Source: M2408 sp040386975
GTDB lineage: Bacteria > Bacteroidota > Bacteroidia > Flavobacteriales_D > Crocinitomicaceae
Reading direction: 5' to 3'
Assembly: GCA_040386975.1 (NCBI GenBank)
Contig: JAZKEO010000024.1
Location: forward strand, 62,001-126,000
DNA: 64,000 nucleotides
The notes under the pieces are model-generated. The model was not told where the DNA came from and did no database searches. It saw only the letters and a list, made by a program, of their open reading frames with translations. The position numbers and the translations under genes were made by a program. Positions 26,609 through 36,354 of the stretch are shown one piece after another. The number at the start of each line of letters is the position of its first letter. The first letter of the stretch is position 1.

Positions 26609-27457
26609 TTATTTTATAATTTCAGTTCTTAATTTATTTATTTCCAATTTCAATTTTTCAAAGTTCTCTGAGTTCAAAGTACAAGTTTCTCCTCCGGAAA
26701 GAGAAATTTTACCATTCGTCTTAACAACTTTCGTTTCGCTTGATTTACAATCCAACGTTTGGTAAATATCTAAAATCGTGCCTAATTTTTTGATATACTC
26801 ATTCACATCTGAATTGCCCTGATAATCAAGCATAAAGTCTAATAAATTTTCTACTACAAGTTTTTGATCTACTATTATTTGATCAATTTTAGGACTTTTT
26901 TCAAAACCTTTTGAAGTGCCAAAAATTAAATACATAGATTCAATCCAACCACCTGCTAACATCAAAGATAATTCATTCCCTTTTTCAATATCAACTAACT
27001 TTTGAAAAGATTTAGAATACGTTTGATCAGACAATTTAAATAATGAGTCAGCATTTCCTGTCCAATTTTTAGCCAAATCACCTAATTCTTTTGTAAAAAC
27101 TTCAGTTACACCTAAATCTTTACTTAATTTCTCTAAAGTTGAAAAATAATTTAAGTATTTTGAAGTTTCTTTATAGGATGTTAAATACGCAACGTCTGCT
27201 GTAAAAACACCAAAGTTTAACGCTTTTGAAGCTGACCCTTCATACTTTCTTGATGCATCATTTACTAATTCAATATCTTTCTGACCATCTAGGGAAGAAA
27301 TAATTTCAAATTGTTCAGCTGGTGAAGGGATATTAAAAATAATTCCTGAATTTTCAGTTTTATCTTCAACAACAACTTCTTTTTTTTCATTGGTGTCATT
27401 TGCACAAGACATCCATAATGGTAAAGAAGCTAATAATATATATATCTTTTTATTCAT
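26609..27457 (-). CDS. Lipoprotein, unknown
   Basis: A 282-residue lipoprotein with lipobox W-M-S-C (Cys18) and a helical mature part rich in Lys, Leu and Glu. The segment D-V-A-Y-L-T-S-Y-K-E-T lies near the middle. No enzyme motif recognised. It is the first gene of the pair with the 157-residue secreted protein. Confidence 0.7.
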   Translation of the reverse strand: MNKKIYILLASLPLWMSCANDTNEKKEVVVEDKTENSGIIFNIPSPAEQFEIISSLDGQKDIELVNDASRKYEGSASKALNFGVFTADVAYLTSYKETSKYLNYFSTLEKLSKDLGVTEVFTKELGDLAKNWTGNADSLFKLSDQTYSKSFQKLVDIEKGNELSLMLAGGWIESMYLIFGTSKGFEKSPKIDQIIVDQKLVVENLLDFMLDYQGNSDVNEYIKKLGTILDIYQTLDCKSSETKVVKTNGKISLSGGETCTLNSENFEKLKLEINKLRTEIIK

Positions 27458-27515
27458 TAGAAATTTATTTTAACAACTAAATAATTTTGCACGAAAATAA
27501 TAAATAATATTAAAC

Positions 27516-28391
27516 CTAGTTAATTATGTTCATAATTTCATCAATAATTCTTTTTTCCAATCCTTTTGAAACTGAAAAAAGTGGTAATCTCATTTTATCA
27601 GACATAATGTTTCTTGCTGATAATCCGACTTTTACACCTCCGGGATTCCCTTCTTCAAAGAAATAACGAGTTATTAACAATAATTCGTAATGTAGAGCTC
27701 TTGCTGTTGAAAAGTCGTTTTCCAAAGCAGCTTTAACCATTTTACAAAATTTCTCTGGCAATGCATTTGAAACAACCGAAATTACTCCAGCAGCTCCAGC
27801 AGCAATTAAAGGTAGAGTTACGGCGTCATCACCAGAAAGTAAATTAAAATCAGCAGGTTTACAACGAATAACTTCCATCATTTGATCAAAATTACCAGAA
27901 GCTTCTTTCATCGCAACAATGTTTTTTATCTCTGCCAATCGTAAAGTTGTTTCAGCCGTTACGTTTGAACCAGTTCTACCTGGTACATTATATAAAATGA
28001 TTGGTAGCTCAGTAGATTCCGACAAATATTTATAATGTTGGTAAATTCCTTCTTGAATTGGCTTGTTATAATATGGTGAAACTGATAAAATCCCATCAAC
28101 TCCTTTTGGAACCGATTTTAACATTTCAGCAACTTTTTTTGTATCGTTTCCACCAACACCATAAACAATAGGTAATTTGCTATTATTAACCTCAAAAACA
28201 GTTTCTAAAACTTGCTCTTTTTCTTTTTGTGACAAAGTTGGGGATTCACCAGTTGTTCCTTGAACAACCAAAAAGTTAACTCCACCATCAATTTGAAATT
28301 GAACTAATTTTCTTAGTGCGTCAAAATCAATCGAATCGTCATTCTTAAAAGGTGTAACCAAAGCAGTTCCCGTTCCTGAGAAGTTTTTCAT
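27516..28391 (-). CDS. dapA: 4-hydroxy-tetrahydrodipicolinate synthase
   Basis: The 291-residue TIM-barrel enzyme condenses pyruvate with aspartate semialdehyde in lysine and peptidoglycan-precursor synthesis. The Schiff-base Lys162 is in V-A-M-K-E-A-S-G. Other family marks are G-T-T-G-E-S-P-T-L near residue 43 and Y-N-V-P-G-R-T-G near 133, with its active-site Tyr. Length is normal. A -7 element TATTTTTG lies 16 nt upstream of the ATG. Confidence 0.97.
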   Translation of the reverse strand: MKNFSGTGTALVTPFKNDDSIDFDALRKLVQFQIDGGVNFLVVQGTTGESPTLSQKEKEQVLETVFEVNNSKLPIVYGVGGNDTKKVAEMLKSVPKGVDGILSVSPYYNKPIQEGIYQHYKYLSESTELPIILYNVPGRTGSNVTAETTLRLAEIKNIVAMKEASGNFDQMMEVIRCKPADFNLLSGDDAVTLPLIAAGAAGVISVVSNALPEKFCKMVKAALENDFSTARALHYELLLITRYFFEEGNPGGVKVGLSARNIMSDKMRLPLFSVSKGLEKRIIDEIMNIIN

Positions 28392-28407
28392 AGTTTATTT
28401 TTTTAAA

Positions 28408-28415
28408 CAAAAATA
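28408..28415 (-). promoter_or_regulatory. -7 element of the dapA promoter
   Basis: The minus strand reads TATTTTTG, an exact TAnnTTTG match, 16 nt before the dapA ATG. Confidence 0.4.
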
Positions 28416-28501
28416 AGAAAAAGTTTAGAATATAATGTGAATTAAATTTTAATTTTTCGACAATTTTATGAGTTAATTCATTTGTTCATACTTCGGGTGT
28501 T

Positions 28502-28534
28502 TTTCATTTTGAAAGAATAAAATTCATTTTGAAA
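28502..28534. promoter_or_regulatory. Paired TTTCA-N3-TGAAA sites, 20 bp apart
   Basis: TTTCATTTTGAAA (28502-28514) and ATTCATTTTGAAA (28522-28534) are near-identical dyads spaced by 20 bp, about two helical turns. They lie between the divergent dapA and barrel-protein genes. This is the layout expected of a dimer-binding repressor or activator, but the base composition is low-complexity. Confidence 0.35.
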
Positions 28535-28657
28535 ACAAGACGAAACAACACAAAGCGTAAAGACTTAATAAACAGTTGTTTATATTTTAAATTTTCCTTG
28601 GCATGATTTTCATCTTTACCTTAATAGAATTTATTATTTATCTAAAAAATAGGAATC

Positions 28658-29254
28658 ATGAAAACAATCAATAAAATTTCACTCGCAATTGGAATACTTT
28701 TATTCTCTAACTCTTTACATTCGCAGTTAAATGGTGGTGTTTTTAGTGGAGTAACAACTAGTGCTGTTGAAATAAAGCATGTTGATAGAGGCTTTACAGA
28801 TGTTATTAATGGTAACAATATTATGGGGTATGAAGCTGGAGTCTTTTTGAAATACAAAGCAAGTTCCTTATATATTAAACCGATGGCTATTTACAATTAT
28901 CAGAGTGGTCACGTTACTTATCAAGGGGAAACTGTTTCTTATACGGCAAACAAAGTTGGAATTCCTGTCCTTTTCGGATTAAACTTAGTTGGTCCGGTAT
29001 CTTTAGAAGCTGGCCCAGTTTACAACTATTTAGTCGATGTAACACGTGATTTTGAAGGTCAGAACACTTGGAATTATGGCAAAAATGGCTTAGGTTACAG
29101 GGCGGGTTTGGCCTTGGATTTTGGACCTTTAATTTTGAATGCAAGTTATGAGGGAATGACTTACATGAACAATACGAGTCAAACACAATTCAGAGAGCCT
29201 TACAAATTAATTTTTGGTGCAGCTTTAAAATTTGGAGGTGGTGATCAAAAATAG
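28658..29254 (+). CDS. Outer-membrane beta-barrel protein
   Basis: A 198-residue protein with a signal peptide (1-22) and alternating short strands typical of an eight-stranded PorT/OmpW-like barrel (for example L-K-Y-K-A-S-S-L-Y-I-K-P and G-L-A-L-D-F-G-P-L-I-L-N-A-S-Y). The function is unknown. It is monocistronic, converging on the chalcone-isomerase-like gene with 1 bp between the two coding regions. Confidence 0.85.
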   Translation: MKTINKISLAIGILLFSNSLHSQLNGGVFSGVTTSAVEIKHVDRGFTDVINGNNIMGYEAGVFLKYKASSLYIKPMAIYNYQSGHVTYQGETVSYTANKVGIPVLFGLNLVGPVSLEAGPVYNYLVDVTRDFEGQNTWNYGKNGLGYRAGLALDFGPLILNASYEGMTYMNNTSQTQFREPYKLIFGAALKFGGGDQK

Positions 29255-29255
29255 A

Positions 29256-29819
29256 TTAGTTATCTTTTCCCAACATGCCATTTTTTAAATCCACGTTTGG
29301 TGTTTTGCTTCCTAGCCAAATTGAAAAAAGTGCTTTTTTAAATTCTAAACTTTCGATTTCTCCTATATTTTTACCGTTTTTCTTTACTTGAACTCCTTTA
29401 TTTGGAATATATTCTAAATAAATTTTATCTCCATTTTTAAATTCATCCGTGAAAAATCCTGTAAACTTTTTAATTTCTTCTTTTGTTGCCTTTCCAGCCG
29501 TTGAGTTAGCAAATCCTTCTTTTACTGTTTCGAGAAATTTTTCACGTGTTACTTTATCAGAAACCAATTTAATGTAAATAGCCATTTCTTCGTCTTTCTG
29601 AATGATTTTAGATGCTTCAGAAGATTTGTTTTTCAAATACAAAGCAGCAACATATAAATCAATCCAATATTTTTCACGAAGTCCTCCACCATTGACAATT
29701 AAGTTTTCTCCTCCAACCTTAATTGATTTAAAAAATTCAACATTCTCAATTGTAACTGTTTTTTGAGAAAAAATAGAAAGATTACAACTTAAAAAAAGTA
29801 CAAGAATTATTTTTTTCAT
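29256..29819 (-). CDS. Chalcone isomerase-like periplasmic protein
   Basis: The 187-residue product starts at the ATG at 29819, which gives a clean signal peptide (M-K-K-I-I-L-V); the upstream in-frame start at 29858 would put 13 residues ahead of it. After the signal comes a chalcone-isomerase-like domain, with L-R-E-K-Y-W-I-D-L-Y-V-A-A-L-Y-L-K in the conserved core. Bacterial members are fatty-acid or ligand-binding rather than flavonoid enzymes. The gene precedes a 40-bp gap to ligA, the next minus-strand gene upstream. Confidence 0.85.
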   Translation of the reverse strand: MKKIILVLFLSCNLSIFSQKTVTIENVEFFKSIKVGGENLIVNGGGLREKYWIDLYVAALYLKNKSSEASKIIQKDEEMAIYIKLVSDKVTREKFLETVKEGFANSTAGKATKEEIKKFTGFFTDEFKNGDKIYLEYIPNKGVQVKKNGKNIGEIESLEFKKALFSIWLGSKTPNVDLKNGMLGKDN

Positions 29820-29859
29820 TGAATTATATTTTTGAAGTTTGAAATTACAAATTTTCAAT

Positions 29860-31872
29860 TTAAATTCCTAACATTTCTAAAAAATCAGTTTCAGAAATAA
29901 TTGAAATATTCAATTGTGTTGCTTTTTCTAATTTTGCTGGCCCCATATTTTCACCTGCCAAAACAAAATCTGTTTTGGCAGAAATTGAACTCACATTTTT
30001 ACCTCCATTTTCTTCAATCATTTTTTTGATTTCGTCGCGAGAAAATTTCGAAAAAACTCCTGAAACCACAAAATTCTTTCCTTCTAAACTGGTTGAGGTC
30101 AATTCTTTTTCTTCAATTTCAAAAGTTAAACCTGTTTTTTGAAGTCGCTCAACGATTTTACGATTTTCTTCATCTAAAAAATAATTCTGAACAGAAATAG
30201 CTATTTTTTCTCCAATTTCATCTACAACGATTAAATCTTCGTAAGTTGCCAAGGCCAAATTTTCAATCGATTTAAAGGCTTTTGCTAATTGTTTAGCAAC
30301 CGTTTCACCAACAAAACGAATTCCTAGTCCAAAAAGCACTCTCTCAAAAGGAATTTTCTTTGATTCTTGTAAACCTAGTAAAATATTATTCGCCGATTTA
30401 TCTGCCATTCTATCTAAATTTACAATTTGATCGAAAGTCAAATCATATAAATCCGCTGGATCTTTAATCAATTCTTTTGAAACTAATAAATCAATCGTTT
30501 CAGCTCCAATTCCATCAATATTTAAAGCTTTTCGTCCAATAAAATGTTCTATTCTTCCTTTTACTTGTGGAGGACAGGATTTTTCATTGGGACAAAAATG
30601 ATTTGCTTCACCTTCTTTTCGAACTAATTCTGTTTGACATTCTGGACAAGTCGAAATATAATTAACTTTTTGAGCATCAGATTTTCTTAAATCTTCATTT
30701 ATTCCAACAATTTTAGGAATAATTTCACCTCCTTTTTCAACATAAACAGTATCTAAAAGATGTAGATTTAATTTTTCTATTTGATCAGCATTGTGTAAAG
30801 AGGCACGTTTTACTGTTGTTCCTCCCAAGGAAACTGCTTTTAAATTGGCAACTGGAGTAATAGAACCCGTTCTACCAACTTGATAAACAACAGATTCTAA
30901 AATCGTTTCTACACGTTCGGTCTTGAATTTATAGGCGATTGCCCAACGTGGAGATTTGGCTGTAAAACCTAATTCTTGCTGAATTTCATATGAATTCACT
31001 TTCAAAACTACGCCATCAATTTCAAAAGGTAAATTTGAACGATTTTCATCCCAATAAGAAATGAAATCCATAATTCCTTCAACAGAATCTGTCTTTTTAA
31101 TGTAATTATCTTTTGGAATAGGTGTTTTAAAGCCCCAATCTTTTGCTTTTAAAACTGTTTCATAATGTCCAGTAAAATCGACATCCTCACCATAAATTCC
31201 ATACAAAAAACAATCCAATCCACGAGAAGCTACCACTTTTGAATCTTGAGATTTTAAGGTCCCAGAAGCTGAATTTCGTGGATTTGCGAATTCTTGTTCC
31301 CCATTTAACCTTCTTTCATCGTTCGCTTTTTTAAATGATTCCAAAGGAAAAAATATTTCTCCTCTAATTTCAAAATCAGCTGGAAAATCACCTTTTAATT
31401 GAAGCGGAATTGATTTAATGGTTTTTACATTTGTTGTAACATCTTCTCCTTGCGTTCCATCTCCACGAGTAACAGCCTTATCTATTTTACCATTTTTATA
31501 TGAAATTCCAATAGCAACTCCATCATATTTTAACTCACACACGTATTCAAGAGGAGTTTCGATTGTTTTTTTAATGCGATTCTCCCACTCCAAGATTTCT
31601 TCTTTGGAATACGAATTACTCAAAGAAAGCATAGGGAAACGATGAACAATGGTTTCAAATTTTTTGGTTATATCTCCACCAACACGTTTCGTAGGACTAT
31701 TTTCATTTGCAAACTCAGGAAATTCTTCTTCCAGTTTTTGTAATTTCAACAATAATTGATCAAAATCGTAATCTGAAATTTTTGACTCATTTTCAACATA
31801 ATAGGAGTGATTGTGAAAATTTAATTCTTCACTTAAACGTTCAATTTCTTGTTTCGCTTGCGATTTTTCCAT
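29860..31872 (-). CDS. ligA: NAD-dependent DNA ligase LigA
   Basis: The 670-residue enzyme seals nicks in DNA replication and repair. It shows the adenylated Lys115 in the K-Y-D-G motif, an OB fold, a four-Cys zinc finger (C-P-E-C ... C-P-N-E-K-S-C, about 408-432), helix-hairpin-helix repeats and a C-terminal BRCT domain (about 590-670). Length is normal. A -7 element TATTTTTG is about 30 nt upstream, with a hairpin behind it that could terminate prmC transcription. Confidence 0.98.
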   Translation of the reverse strand: MEKSQAKQEIERLSEELNFHNHSYYVENESKISDYDFDQLLLKLQKLEEEFPEFANENSPTKRVGGDITKKFETIVHRFPMLSLSNSYSKEEILEWENRIKKTIETPLEYVCELKYDGVAIGISYKNGKIDKAVTRGDGTQGEDVTTNVKTIKSIPLQLKGDFPADFEIRGEIFFPLESFKKANDERRLNGEQEFANPRNSASGTLKSQDSKVVASRGLDCFLYGIYGEDVDFTGHYETVLKAKDWGFKTPIPKDNYIKKTDSVEGIMDFISYWDENRSNLPFEIDGVVLKVNSYEIQQELGFTAKSPRWAIAYKFKTERVETILESVVYQVGRTGSITPVANLKAVSLGGTTVKRASLHNADQIEKLNLHLLDTVYVEKGGEIIPKIVGINEDLRKSDAQKVNYISTCPECQTELVRKEGEANHFCPNEKSCPPQVKGRIEHFIGRKALNIDGIGAETIDLLVSKELIKDPADLYDLTFDQIVNLDRMADKSANNILLGLQESKKIPFERVLFGLGIRFVGETVAKQLAKAFKSIENLALATYEDLIVVDEIGEKIAISVQNYFLDEENRKIVERLQKTGLTFEIEEKELTSTSLEGKNFVVSGVFSKFSRDEIKKMIEENGGKNVSSISAKTDFVLAGENMGPAKLEKATQLNISIISETDFLEMLGI

Positions 31873-31902
31873 TCCTTATTTTTTTCAAATTTATTCAGCA
31901 TT

Positions 31903-31910
31903 CAAAAATA
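31903..31910 (-). promoter_or_regulatory. -7 element of the ligA promoter
   Basis: The minus strand reads TATTTTTG, exact to TAnnTTTG, 30 nt before the ligA ATG and just downstream of the hairpin at 31913-31942. Confidence 0.4.
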
Positions 31911-31912
31911 AG

Positions 31913-31942
31913 ATAAAGTTTCTATTTTGATTGAAACTTTAT
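31913..31942 (-). terminator. Hairpin between prmC and ligA
   Basis: ATAAAGTTTC (31913-31922) and GAAACTTTAT (31933-31942) form a perfect 10-bp stem with a 10-nt loop. On the minus strand it is followed by TTATTTTTG, a moderately T-rich stretch, so it is a plausible terminator of prmC. AT-rich stem, hence lower confidence. Confidence 0.6.
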
Positions 31943-31959
31943 GTAAAAATGAACTAAGT

Positions 31960-32841
31960 TTAATTCATTTTTTTCTTTGCACGAATCATTCTGTCTTTTC
32001 CCTGCAAATCTTTTTTGATTTCGACATCACTGAAATCAAGATTTAAGAGCATCGCTTTAACTTCTTTGGCTAAGTTTTCGTGAATCTCAAAAAACAAAAA
32101 ACCATCCTTTTTAAGCTCCTTTTTTGCGATCTCAGCAATTTTCTGATAAAAAATTAAGGGATTTTCGTTTGAAACGAATAAAGCCAAGTGTGGTTCAAAC
32201 TTCAACACATTTTCGTGCATCTCACTTTTGTCTTTCTCTGGAATATAAGGTGGATTTGAAACGATGCAATCAATTGAATTAGCTGACATTAATTCAAAAG
32301 TATCAGTTAATAAATCGTGTTCCAAAAAAGAAATGTCTAATTTATTAAGTTCGGAGTTTTCTTTAGCTAAAACTAAAGCTTCGTACGAATAATCTGTTGC
32401 TAAAATATGGGTATTTGGAAAAGAATTTTTCAAACTCAAGGCAATACAACCTGAACCAGTACAAAAATCGATAAAAGAGTATTCTTGTTTTTTATCCCTA
32501 AAGCTTTCTTGTACCCAGAAAACAAGTTCTTCTGTTTCTGGTCTTGGAATCAAGGCTCTTTTATCACACTTTATTGTTAAATCACAAAAGAGCGTTTCTC
32601 CAACAATATACTGAAAAGGTTCGTTTGCTAAAAGCCTGTTTGCAATATCTCTGACAAACAACAAATCAGATTCGGATAAAAGAACATCCCGGCCTAAAAA
32701 TAAATCAGAAGCTGAAAGATTAAGTCTTTTTTGCAAAGAAAACTGAAACATCAATTTAATCTCATTTTGACTAAATTGATGTTCCAATTTTTTATAAAAG
32801 TATTGTTTTAAGTCAGAAACTTTATTGGATTGTACAAACAT
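31960..32841 (-). CDS. prmC: Release-factor glutamine methyltransferase PrmC
   Basis: The 293-residue protein has an N-terminal helical domain (about 1-80) and an AdoMet methyltransferase domain (about 105-290). The motif N-P-P-Y-I-P (about 202-207) is the glutamine-binding signature of PrmC. It methylates the GGQ glutamine of release factors. It lies 5 bp downstream of the large CHU_C surface gene in the same direction, an unusual partnership that may be simple read-through. Confidence 0.95.
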   Translation of the reverse strand: MFVQSNKVSDLKQYFYKKLEHQFSQNEIKLMFQFSLQKRLNLSASDLFLGRDVLLSESDLLFVRDIANRLLANEPFQYIVGETLFCDLTIKCDKRALIPRPETEELVFWVQESFRDKKQEYSFIDFCTGSGCIALSLKNSFPNTHILATDYSYEALVLAKENSELNKLDISFLEHDLLTDTFELMSANSIDCIVSNPPYIPEKDKSEMHENVLKFEPHLALFVSNENPLIFYQKIAEIAKKELKKDGFLFFEIHENLAKEVKAMLLNLDFSDVEIKKDLQGKDRMIRAKKKMN

Positions 32842-32846
32842 GAATT

Positions 32847-35780
32847 TTACTCAATAACTTGAATGTAACCATGTGTTTCTTGATGATCTCCAACAAAGGT
32901 TTTTGCCGTTACTTTGTACATATATGTTCCTGGAGAAACCAATTCTCCATTTCCAGTTTTTCCATCCCAAGCACCAGTAGTACTGAAATATTCATACACC
33001 AAATTCCCCCAACGGTTAAATATTTGACAAGTAAATTCAGCATAGGCATCTGTTGGAACTACTAAATGAAAGGAATTGTTTATTGCATCATCAGAGTTTG
33101 GTGTGAAAATATTTGGGAATACCATCTCACACAAACGCAAATCTATGAGTGCAGAATCTTTAACACTTCCACATAAATTTGTTGCTGTTGCATAATAGTA
33201 ATCTTTTTCTGTAGCAAAAATAGAACTTCCAGTCTCACCTGTACTCCATGTAATTGATGGTGCAGGTACATTTGCCTGAGCTACAATTTCAAAAGGTTGC
33301 CCTTTACAAGCTTGAGCATCAAAAACAGTAATTGTAGGATCATCAAAAAAATTAACTACAATACTATCATAATCCCCACAAACCCCCTCAGAGTACCTCA
33401 AAAGATAAGATCCATATTCTGAAACTGTAAAAGTTGTTTGAAAATCTGTTGCATCTGTAAAAGTAACTGTTCCAGGTCCTGAAATTTTTGCCCAATTACC
33501 GTTAATATCTACACCAGTTGGAGCTGGATTAATTATTGGATTAAGATTCATATTCAAGCCCAAATCACAAATGTGAGAATAAGTTGCAATATTAATTTTA
33601 ACTTGTTGTTCAATAGTAAATATTGTATCACGCTCACATCCAAATGGCGATATAATAGTCGCATTGTATGTCCCAAATGGTAATTGCACATTATTTTGCC
33701 CACTAAATTGTGGTTTTGAAGGATCCCAGACTGTCAAATTCATATTAACATCCTGTAAGTTACTTCCCAGAGAAGTTATTTCAACACCATTGGGGCAATC
33801 TAGATAGGTTGAATTCAAATTAAATTCGGGGGTTGGGTGAATTGTAACGTGTATCGTATCATCAAAATCACACAATAAATCGGTGTAAACCAAATCAAAG
33901 ACTCCACTTTCAGGGAATGTAATAGTTGTATTGACATCGTTTATATCTGCAAAAATAACTGCATCTTGAAGGTTTAAATTTGACCAAGCGCCACCAATTC
34001 CTACATTATTAACTTGATTAACAATCGTATCACATTGTGCCACATCTAAGACAACAATTTTCACTGTATCTTTTACAACTAAATTCACAATGGTATCATA
34101 CAAACAACCATAATCATCTGTAACTTCAAATGTATAATTATAGCTACCTGGTAAATCAGGGAAAACTACAATTGCTGTATCCCCTTGTGTTGCAATTATC
34201 GTTGGATCATTATGCCAATTGAAATCAACTAAATGATTCGCGTAGGTTTCAACATCGGGAAACAAAATGCTATTAAATGTCAATGCCCATTCAAAAATAA
34301 ATCCATCATCAGTCGGCTGATTGTCTTGAACTGAAATTGTCCAATCGCCATTTAAGGGACATCCTATGAATCCAGTAAAAGAAGTTTCAGGAAGATAAAC
34401 ACCATTGGGATTCATCGAAGGACCTATTGGATTAATTGTTGATGTCAATGTATTTCCTGCATTAAATTCATCTCCCATTGTTCCAAATGTCGCATTCACA
34501 CTTGAAAAACAATAATTCCAGCCTAAACCAGGAATACTATCTTGATTATCATCAGGATCACCTAAATAGGTGCCTCCGCCGCCAAAACCTCCAGGTAAAT
34601 GACCATCGCCTATTCCAGAATACGCATTAATTAAACCTACTTCTTGTCCATTTGGACATTTCAACCACACTTCAATATCTTCAATATAACTATGTTCCAT
34701 ATCTAAGCAAATAGATTGTAAATCTGAAATTGAGTTGAAAACAGATCCAGCAGGAAAGTCTTCCATTGTAATAGTAGTCGTATATACTTGCCCATCACCA
34801 TCTGGTAAATATTTCAACCCAGAAACTGTTCCACCAAGAACAAAAGCACCAGGAGGAAATTCTAAACCAACCGTATCAGTTGCTGAAGCACCACCAAGTA
34901 AAATTCCCTGAGTGTGAGCACAAATCGGATTTTGAACCGGACCAGCAGTAAAAAACAAGGGGAGTTGGCTTACCCTTATCTTACAAAAAGTTTGAGTCAA
35001 TTCTAAACGAATATCTCTCATCTTTAAATCTAAATAAAAGCCACTTCTAATTAATGGCTTGAAATAAATACTATCATTAGCAGGACCTTGCCAACCATTA
35101 CTTGTTTCCCATTCAAAAGTGATATTGTCCAAATTTTGAGAGTATCCAGTACCTGTATTTTCTAAGGCATTTGGAAAATCAGGTTTCGCAATAAATAAAA
35201 TTGAATCACCCAAACAAATATCAACATATCCAGTATCTAAAGGATTTAAAACATTTACTCCTTGTCCATTAATATAAGCTTCTATGTGAGGAATTATAGG
35301 TTGAGGAGGACTAACACAAGTAATATTTCCTTCCCAGCCTGTACCTTCATTTGTGGCATCTGAATGAAAAACCATTGTTATACAACCAGTAGGATTATTA
35401 ATAAAGTTCGAATTCACTTCAAAACCTGCAGGATGAATTGCAGAATTAGTAACCAATAATAATGCTGAATCTACATTTGGTCCATTAAAAATGTATAAAG
35501 TATCCGTTGGATCAATATTAAATTCAAAAGGGGCAATAACTCCAAATCTTAAATTTATTTTTGGCCCATTTGGTAAATCCGGACAAACAGTAATTGTATC
35601 TCTTCTATTTGGTCCATAGTTTCCCGCAGCTCCATCATCTACAAAGTTGGAAATTAATTCATCCCCAAAACTTGCACAAGGTAAGGGATTTAAATCCGCA
35701 TCAGTTATATTAACTGTTTGACTATACGTTTTAAAAAAAATAGTTGTTAAAACAAATATTGATAAGATTAAAAATTTCAT
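32847..35780 (-). CDS. Large surface protein with CUB-like, P-domain-like and CHU_C domains
   Basis: A 977-residue secreted protein. Visible order: signal peptide (1-20), a CUB-like domain with Cys residues (about 30-150), a proprotein-convertase P-domain-like module (about 290-500, with L-N-G-D-W-T-I-S-V-Q-D), several Cys-rich Ig-like modules (about 500-870) and a gliding-motility-associated C-terminal domain (CHU_C, about 890-977, with N-I-F-T-P-N-S-D and I-F-N-R-W-G-N-L-V-Y). The C-terminal domain targets it for T9SS export and surface attachment. A 126-residue secreted protein is encoded 2 bp upstream. Confidence 0.9.
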   Translation of the reverse strand: MKFLILSIFVLTTIFFKTYSQTVNITDADLNPLPCASFGDELISNFVDDGAAGNYGPNRRDTITVCPDLPNGPKINLRFGVIAPFEFNIDPTDTLYIFNGPNVDSALLLVTNSAIHPAGFEVNSNFINNPTGCITMVFHSDATNEGTGWEGNITCVSPPQPIIPHIEAYINGQGVNVLNPLDTGYVDICLGDSILFIAKPDFPNALENTGTGYSQNLDNITFEWETSNGWQGPANDSIYFKPLIRSGFYLDLKMRDIRLELTQTFCKIRVSQLPLFFTAGPVQNPICAHTQGILLGGASATDTVGLEFPPGAFVLGGTVSGLKYLPDGDGQVYTTTITMEDFPAGSVFNSISDLQSICLDMEHSYIEDIEVWLKCPNGQEVGLINAYSGIGDGHLPGGFGGGGTYLGDPDDNQDSIPGLGWNYCFSSVNATFGTMGDEFNAGNTLTSTINPIGPSMNPNGVYLPETSFTGFIGCPLNGDWTISVQDNQPTDDGFIFEWALTFNSILFPDVETYANHLVDFNWHNDPTIIATQGDTAIVVFPDLPGSYNYTFEVTDDYGCLYDTIVNLVVKDTVKIVVLDVAQCDTIVNQVNNVGIGGAWSNLNLQDAVIFADINDVNTTITFPESGVFDLVYTDLLCDFDDTIHVTIHPTPEFNLNSTYLDCPNGVEITSLGSNLQDVNMNLTVWDPSKPQFSGQNNVQLPFGTYNATIISPFGCERDTIFTIEQQVKINIATYSHICDLGLNMNLNPIINPAPTGVDINGNWAKISGPGTVTFTDATDFQTTFTVSEYGSYLLRYSEGVCGDYDSIVVNFFDDPTITVFDAQACKGQPFEIVAQANVPAPSITWSTGETGSSIFATEKDYYYATATNLCGSVKDSALIDLRLCEMVFPNIFTPNSDDAINNSFHLVVPTDAYAEFTCQIFNRWGNLVYEYFSTTGAWDGKTGNGELVSPGTYMYKVTAKTFVGDHQETHGYIQVIE

Positions 35781-35782
35781 AA

Positions 35783-36163
35783 TTATTTATTTCTTGTAGT
35801 AAATTTATGATTATCTAGGGCAAATCTTGGCAAAATTCCTAGCATTTTTGTTGTCCCTTTAATTTTATAATATTGGTAAGAATCCGTAATTTCTTTCCCA
35901 AGACTAATGAAAGTATGAACTTCATTAGGGTTTATTTTTAGAACTCCATCAAATTTTATGTCTTTTTTATCAGGGATTTCCCCTATAAAAACAGCTTTAT
36001 CTAGTGCATTTACCAAAAAAGTATATTCTTTAGGGTCATTTTTCTGCATTTCGAAAAGCTCCTTTTCTGAGAATTTCGGAAGTAATCGTTTATCGATTTC
36101 TTGAGAGTAAGTAGTTAGCTTAAAAGAAATTAAAGCTAAAAAAATTAAGGTTATTCTTAACAT
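35783..36163 (-). CDS. Small secreted protein, unknown
   Basis: A 126-residue product with a signal peptide (1-20). The mature part has no Cys pair and no family I recognise. It is 2 bp upstream of the large CHU_C protein gene and in the same operon, so it may be a helper or cell-surface partner; that is inference. Confidence 0.7.
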   Translation of the reverse strand: MLRITLIFLALISFKLTTYSQEIDKRLLPKFSEKELFEMQKNDPKEYTFLVNALDKAVFIGEIPDKKDIKFDGVLKINPNEVHTFISLGKEITDSYQYYKIKGTTKMLGILPRFALDNHKFTTRNK

Positions 36164-36320
36164 TTTGTTTTGAAATTTATTTAATTAATTAACCGACTAA
36201 ATCGATTTAAAAACATGAAGAGTCATTGGATTTAAAAAATGAAGTCAATATTATAGACGTCAAATCTAAAACAAAAGTTGCATGAAAAAAAATATTTATT
36301 TCAACATTTTTATTTTTTAT

Positions 36321-36328
36321 TAACTTTG
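36321..36328 (+). promoter_or_regulatory. -7 element of the kbl promoter
   Basis: TAACTTTG is exact to TAnnTTTG, ending 26 nt before the kbl ATG. No convincing -33 element was seen. Confidence 0.45.
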
Positions 36329-36354
36329 AGCATAATTGTTAAAAAACAAACACG

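Noticed and set aside
28914..29186. 90-codon minus-strand ORF opposite the barrel gene
   Set aside because: It is the antisense of a recognised signal-peptide barrel protein with no family match.
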